Source: Proteobacteria bacterium UBA1844 (GTDB lineage: Bacteria > Pseudomonadota > Gammaproteobacteria > Steroidobacterales > Woeseiaceae). From it: a stretch of DNA of 59,565 nt. The position numbers were made by a program, and so were the translations under genes. A model generated the notes under the pieces. It was not told the DNA's origin and did not search any database. It saw only the letters and a program-made list of their open reading frames with translations. The stretch covers positions 1 to 59,565 of the forward strand of contig DDIS01000205.1 in NCBI GenBank assembly GCA_002338615.1, written 5' to 3'. The first letter of the stretch is position 1; every line of letters starts with the position of its first letter. Below, piece by piece: positions 58,781 through 59,565 of this stretch.

Positions 58781-59565
58781 ATGTGGCGACCTGCAGAACG
58801 TATCAAGTACCGGCCAGATCCCGGCGACTGGCCGCAGCCGGAAGACGCGGCGAAATCCCGTTTGTTCAGCCCGGTCGACGTGGGTCCGATTACGCTCCGG
58901 CAGCGAACCTGGGTCCCGGCCATGGTGCCCTGGCGCGCCACCGAAGACGGGAACGTGACCGACGAATTGCTTGCGTGGTATCGCCGTTTTGCCGAAGGGA
59001 GGCCCGGCGCAATTGTCGTCGAGGCGACGGGTATCCGGGACGTGCCGAGCGGCCCGTTGCTACGCATTGGCCATGATCGCTTTATCCCGGGTCTGGCCGA
59101 ACTGGTTCGCGTGGTTCACGAGGCCAGCGCCGGAGAAACGCGCTTGTTCATTCAACTTATCGACTTCCTGCGCATCAATCGGCGGCCGACGGCGGAAAAA
59201 TTCTTTCAGCAGTACCTCGTCATTACCGACGATCATCGCGAAAAGCTCGGTGCAACATTGAGCGACAATGAGATCAGGACGCGGCTCATGGCTGAAGATG
59301 ACGAGGCGCTGCGTGAACTGTTGAGTACGCGAGAGTTTTCGGACTACGCAACCGGCTACCGCGAACGCGTGGATGATATGCATCTGCCACACATCCGTGA
59401 CTTGCCACAAAGCCTGCCGCCCCTTTTTGCCGGGGCCGCGCACCGTGCCCGCGAAGCCGGCTTTGACGGCGTCGAGTTGCACTATGCCCATGCCTACACG
59501 ATGGCCTCGTTCATATCGGCGCGCAATTGCCGCGATGACGGGTATGGCGGCAGTGTGGAGAATCG
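58781..59565 (+). CDS. NADH:flavin oxidoreductase, old yellow enzyme family (partial, runs off window)
   Basis: 261 codons from the ATG at 58781, open to the window end. The TIM-barrel start KSRLFSPVDVGPITLRQR is the usual OYE N-terminus. The family motif AGFDGVELHYAHAYTMASFI followed by ARNCRDDGYGGSVEN carries the substrate-binding His. The 28 residues before the barrel (WRPAERIKYRPDPGDW) are an unusual lead. It would reduce a conjugated double bond in a CoA thioester or enone. In 2-aminobenzoyl-CoA monooxygenase/reductase and salicylyl-CoA hydroxylase fusions an OYE domain is the C-terminal half; here it is a separate gene. Later genes are outside the window. Confidence 0.85.
   Translation, partial: MWRPAERIKYRPDPGDWPQPEDAAKSRLFSPVDVGPITLRQRTWVPAMVPWRATEDGNVTDELLAWYRRFAEGRPGAIVVEATGIRDVPSGPLLRIGHDRFIPGLAELVRVVHEASAGETRLFIQLIDFLRINRRPTAEKFFQQYLVITDDHREKLGATLSDNEIRTRLMAEDDEALRELLSTREFSDYATGYRERVDDMHLPHIRDLPQSLPPLFAGAAHRAREAGFDGVELHYAHAYTMASFISARNCRDDGYGGSVEN

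Noticed and set aside
1..59565. CRISPR arrays, tRNA, rRNA, transposases, phage integrases
   Set aside because: No regularly spaced repeats, cloverleaf or rRNA-like stretches, or transposase/integrase reading frames were seen.

Overview
The window is bacterial and dense: about 47 protein genes on both strands, mostly in tight operons, with no rRNA, tRNA, CRISPR array or insertion sequence that I can see. Two TonB-dependent receptors, a TTQ (tryptophan tryptophylquinone) amine dehydrogenase with an exported light chain, an AraC-, IclR- and MarR-controlled set of aromatic and carboxylic-acid catabolic genes and a KDG pathway point to an aerobic Gram-negative proteobacterium, most likely a gammaproteobacterium. 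The species cannot be named from this sequence. Genes run off both ends: an IclR regulator at base 1 and an old-yellow-enzyme reductase at base 59565.

Bases 1-9213 (aromatic acid block). An IclR regulator diverges from two tandem paralogous flavin monooxygenases of the 3-hydroxybenzoate 4-hydroxylase (MobA) family that differ strongly in base composition. They are followed by an AhpD-like protein and a coupled operon of a PaaK-family CoA ligase, a PhyH dioxygenase and the TTQ-maturation proteins MauE and MauD.

Bases 9268-22517 (amine block). One minus-strand operon of about 12 kb runs from a TonB receptor through an MFS carrier, an SDR, an aldehyde dehydrogenase, the amine dehydrogenase heavy and light chains, a cytochrome c, a DUF485/sodium-solute symporter pair, a class III PLP enzyme of phospholyase type and a small-molecule kinase. 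An AraC/FeaR-like regulator lies upstream. Inferred logic: an (aromatic) amine is taken up, oxidised to an aldehyde and then an acid, and activated by the PaaK-like ligase. The kinase/phospholyase pair would convert an amino alcohol to an aldehyde.

Bases about 22594-50517 (candidate module flanked by direct repeats). The 3' end of a marR gene plus its downstream palindromic promoter occurs twice, 27.8 kb apart. One copy is a remnant in front of eda; the other is the intact marR in front of iorA. Between them lie eda and kdgK, a DUF819 membrane protein, a ThDP enzyme, a TonB receptor, a tricorn-type protease, two tandem secreted amidohydrolases, an MFS carrier, a DadA-like dehydrogenase, several oxidoreductases, a nitrilase, D-mannonate dehydratase (ManD), an aminotransferase, an aldehyde dehydrogenase and marR. 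Palindromes of the type GTTTATATATAAAC or TTTAnnnnTAAA sit in nearly every divergent or promoter gap here (22.7, 27.3-27.6, 39.7, 47.2-47.3 and 50.5 kb). They suggest one MarR regulon that joins sugar-acid catabolism (ManD-KdgK-Eda) with peptide and amino-acid catabolism. This is the best candidate for an undescribed system.

Bases 50567-59565 (CoA-thioester block). An indolepyruvate:ferredoxin oxidoreductase-like pair, an SDR, an enoyl-CoA hydratase, an acyl-CoA dehydrogenase and a RidA-like protein form one operon. A second MarR gene converges on it and diverges from a double-hotdog thioesterase and an OYE-family reductase. The gene set resembles aerobic aryl-CoA routes such as 2-aminobenzoyl-CoA degradation; the substrate is not known.
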